NCBI GenBank assembly: GCA_049273835.1 | Contig: JBASRM010000796.1 | Span: 1-6,462 of the forward strand | From: Onstottus_A sp049273835 | GTDB lineage: Bacteria > Acidobacteriota > Blastocatellia > UBA7656 | DNA: 6,462 bases | Reading direction: 5' to 3' | Shown here: piece by piece, positions 6,034-6,462 of the stretch | How the letters are laid out: the number at the start of each line of letters is the position of its first letter | Position numbering within the stretch: the stretch's first letter is position 1 | The notes under the pieces: model-generated | What the model was told of the DNA's origin: nothing | Database searches by the model: none | What the model saw: only the letters and a program-made list of their open reading frames with translations | Translations under genes and position numbers: made by a program

Positions 6034-6462
6034 TTGGCAACTGAGCTCGCTACCAATACGACCGCCAAGAGACACCGGACCACCATCGTGTACTCGGTGT
6101 GCATAATCCTTCTGCTGTTCTCCAATGGGTTTCTTCTATTGAAGCATGCTCGGCTAAGGAACGAAGTCAAAGAAAAGGGAAGCCCGACTAAAGCGCAAGC
6201 AATAGACGCGGTGATGTCGATGCCCTTTCGGACCTCGAATGGTGACTCGGTTACTTTAGCTGACACCAAAAGCGGATATGTAGTACTGTTCGTGTTTACA
6301 CACTCAGACTGCGCAGCGTGCCTGGAGGAGGTCACAACTCTAAATCGAATCAGAGAGGTCCGTCCTGACATGAGAGTATATGGACTGATGAGCAATGCCA
6401 GTCCGGACGAAGTACGGCAGACTGAGCAAAACTTCGGCATATCGTTTCCGCTATTGCAGGAC
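6034..6462 (+). CDS. Membrane-anchored thioredoxin-like (redoxin/TlpA-type) protein, 3' end cut by window
   Basis: A continuous frame runs from TTG at 6034 to the window end (143 codons) without a stop. The TTG follows a strong Shine-Dalgarno (GGAGG at 6022-6026, 7 nt spacing), and no in-frame ATG or GTG precedes the membrane segment, so TTG is the best start. Residues 1-16 are polar and basic, and 17-36 form a hydrophobic membrane anchor (IVYSVCIILLLF...). A linker follows, then a thioredoxin-fold domain beginning MPFRTSNGDSVTLAD (63-77). The strand GYVVLFVFTHSDC (81-93) leads into the active-site motif C93-A-A-C96, then LEEVTTLNRIREV and the strand DMRVYGLMSN (112-121). This order is typical of AhpC/TSA-redoxin and TlpA-like proteins, which reduce or shuffle disulfides on the outer face of the membrane. 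Candidate substrates are the neighbouring peptide (four Cys) and propeller (two Cys); this is inference. It could also be MauD-like. The C-terminus and exact subfamily cannot be seen. Confidence 0.82.
   Translation, partial: MATELATNTTAKRHRTTIVYSVCIILLLFSNGFLLLKHARLRNEVKEKGSPTKAQAIDAVMSMPFRTSNGDSVTLADTKSGYVVLFVFTHSDCAACLEEVTTLNRIREVRPDMRVYGLMSNASPDEVRQTEQNFGISFPLLQD

Noticed and set aside
5973..6440. 155-codon open frame on the minus strand at the right end
   Set aside because: The plus strand here encodes a recognisable membrane anchor and CAAC thioredoxin motif with a strong ribosome site; the antisense frame has none of these.
4636..6462. Methylamine dehydrogenase-like locus (Cys-rich small subunit, propeller subunit, MauD-like thioredoxin)
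   Set aside because: The layout is superficially similar, but the 81-aa peptide is too short and has too few cysteines for a MauA light chain, and the propeller lacks recognisable heavy-chain features.

Overview
The window looks like chromosomal DNA from a Gram-negative-type bacterium of moderate GC content (mid-50s % by eye). The style of the Der and Nnr proteins, the secreted proteins and the low-complexity intergenic motifs suggest an acidobacterium (Blastocatellia-like). That placement is an impression and could not be tested here. There is no rRNA, tRNA, CRISPR array, insertion sequence or phage gene.

Left part (1-2351), minus strand: der, the double-GTPase ribosome assembly factor, is followed 57 nt downstream by a small secreted protein of unknown function. 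Beyond that protein's stop lies a gene-free stretch with a long imperfect inverted repeat (43-165). A 222-nt divergent intergenic region separates der from the plus-strand genes.

Middle part (2352-4447), plus strand: a fused NAD(P)H-hydrate epimerase/dehydratase (nnrE-nnrD type) overlaps tsaE by 4 nt (ATGA). TsaE is the ATPase of the t6A tRNA modification complex. The nnr start sits directly behind a good -10 box and has no Shine-Dalgarno, so its mRNA may be leaderless. The 5' end of tsaE carries an in-frame tract of 7-nt repeats.

Right part (4448-6462), plus strand: this is the accessory-looking section. A promoter with a perfect TTGACA box precedes a roughly 110-nt leader that can adopt alternative base pairings. 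The leader feeds an 81-aa exported peptide with a symmetric CxC-x6-CxC core. A stem-loop follows, then an exported NHL-like beta-propeller protein. Last comes a membrane-anchored thioredoxin-like (redoxin/TlpA-type) protein that starts at a TTG codon and runs off the window end. Peptide, propeller and thiol-redox protein appear to form one transcription unit acting outside the cytoplasm. They recall, by layout only, the small-peptide/6-bladed-propeller/TlpA cassettes of Bacteroidota. This cassette and its leader are the best candidate for something undescribed.
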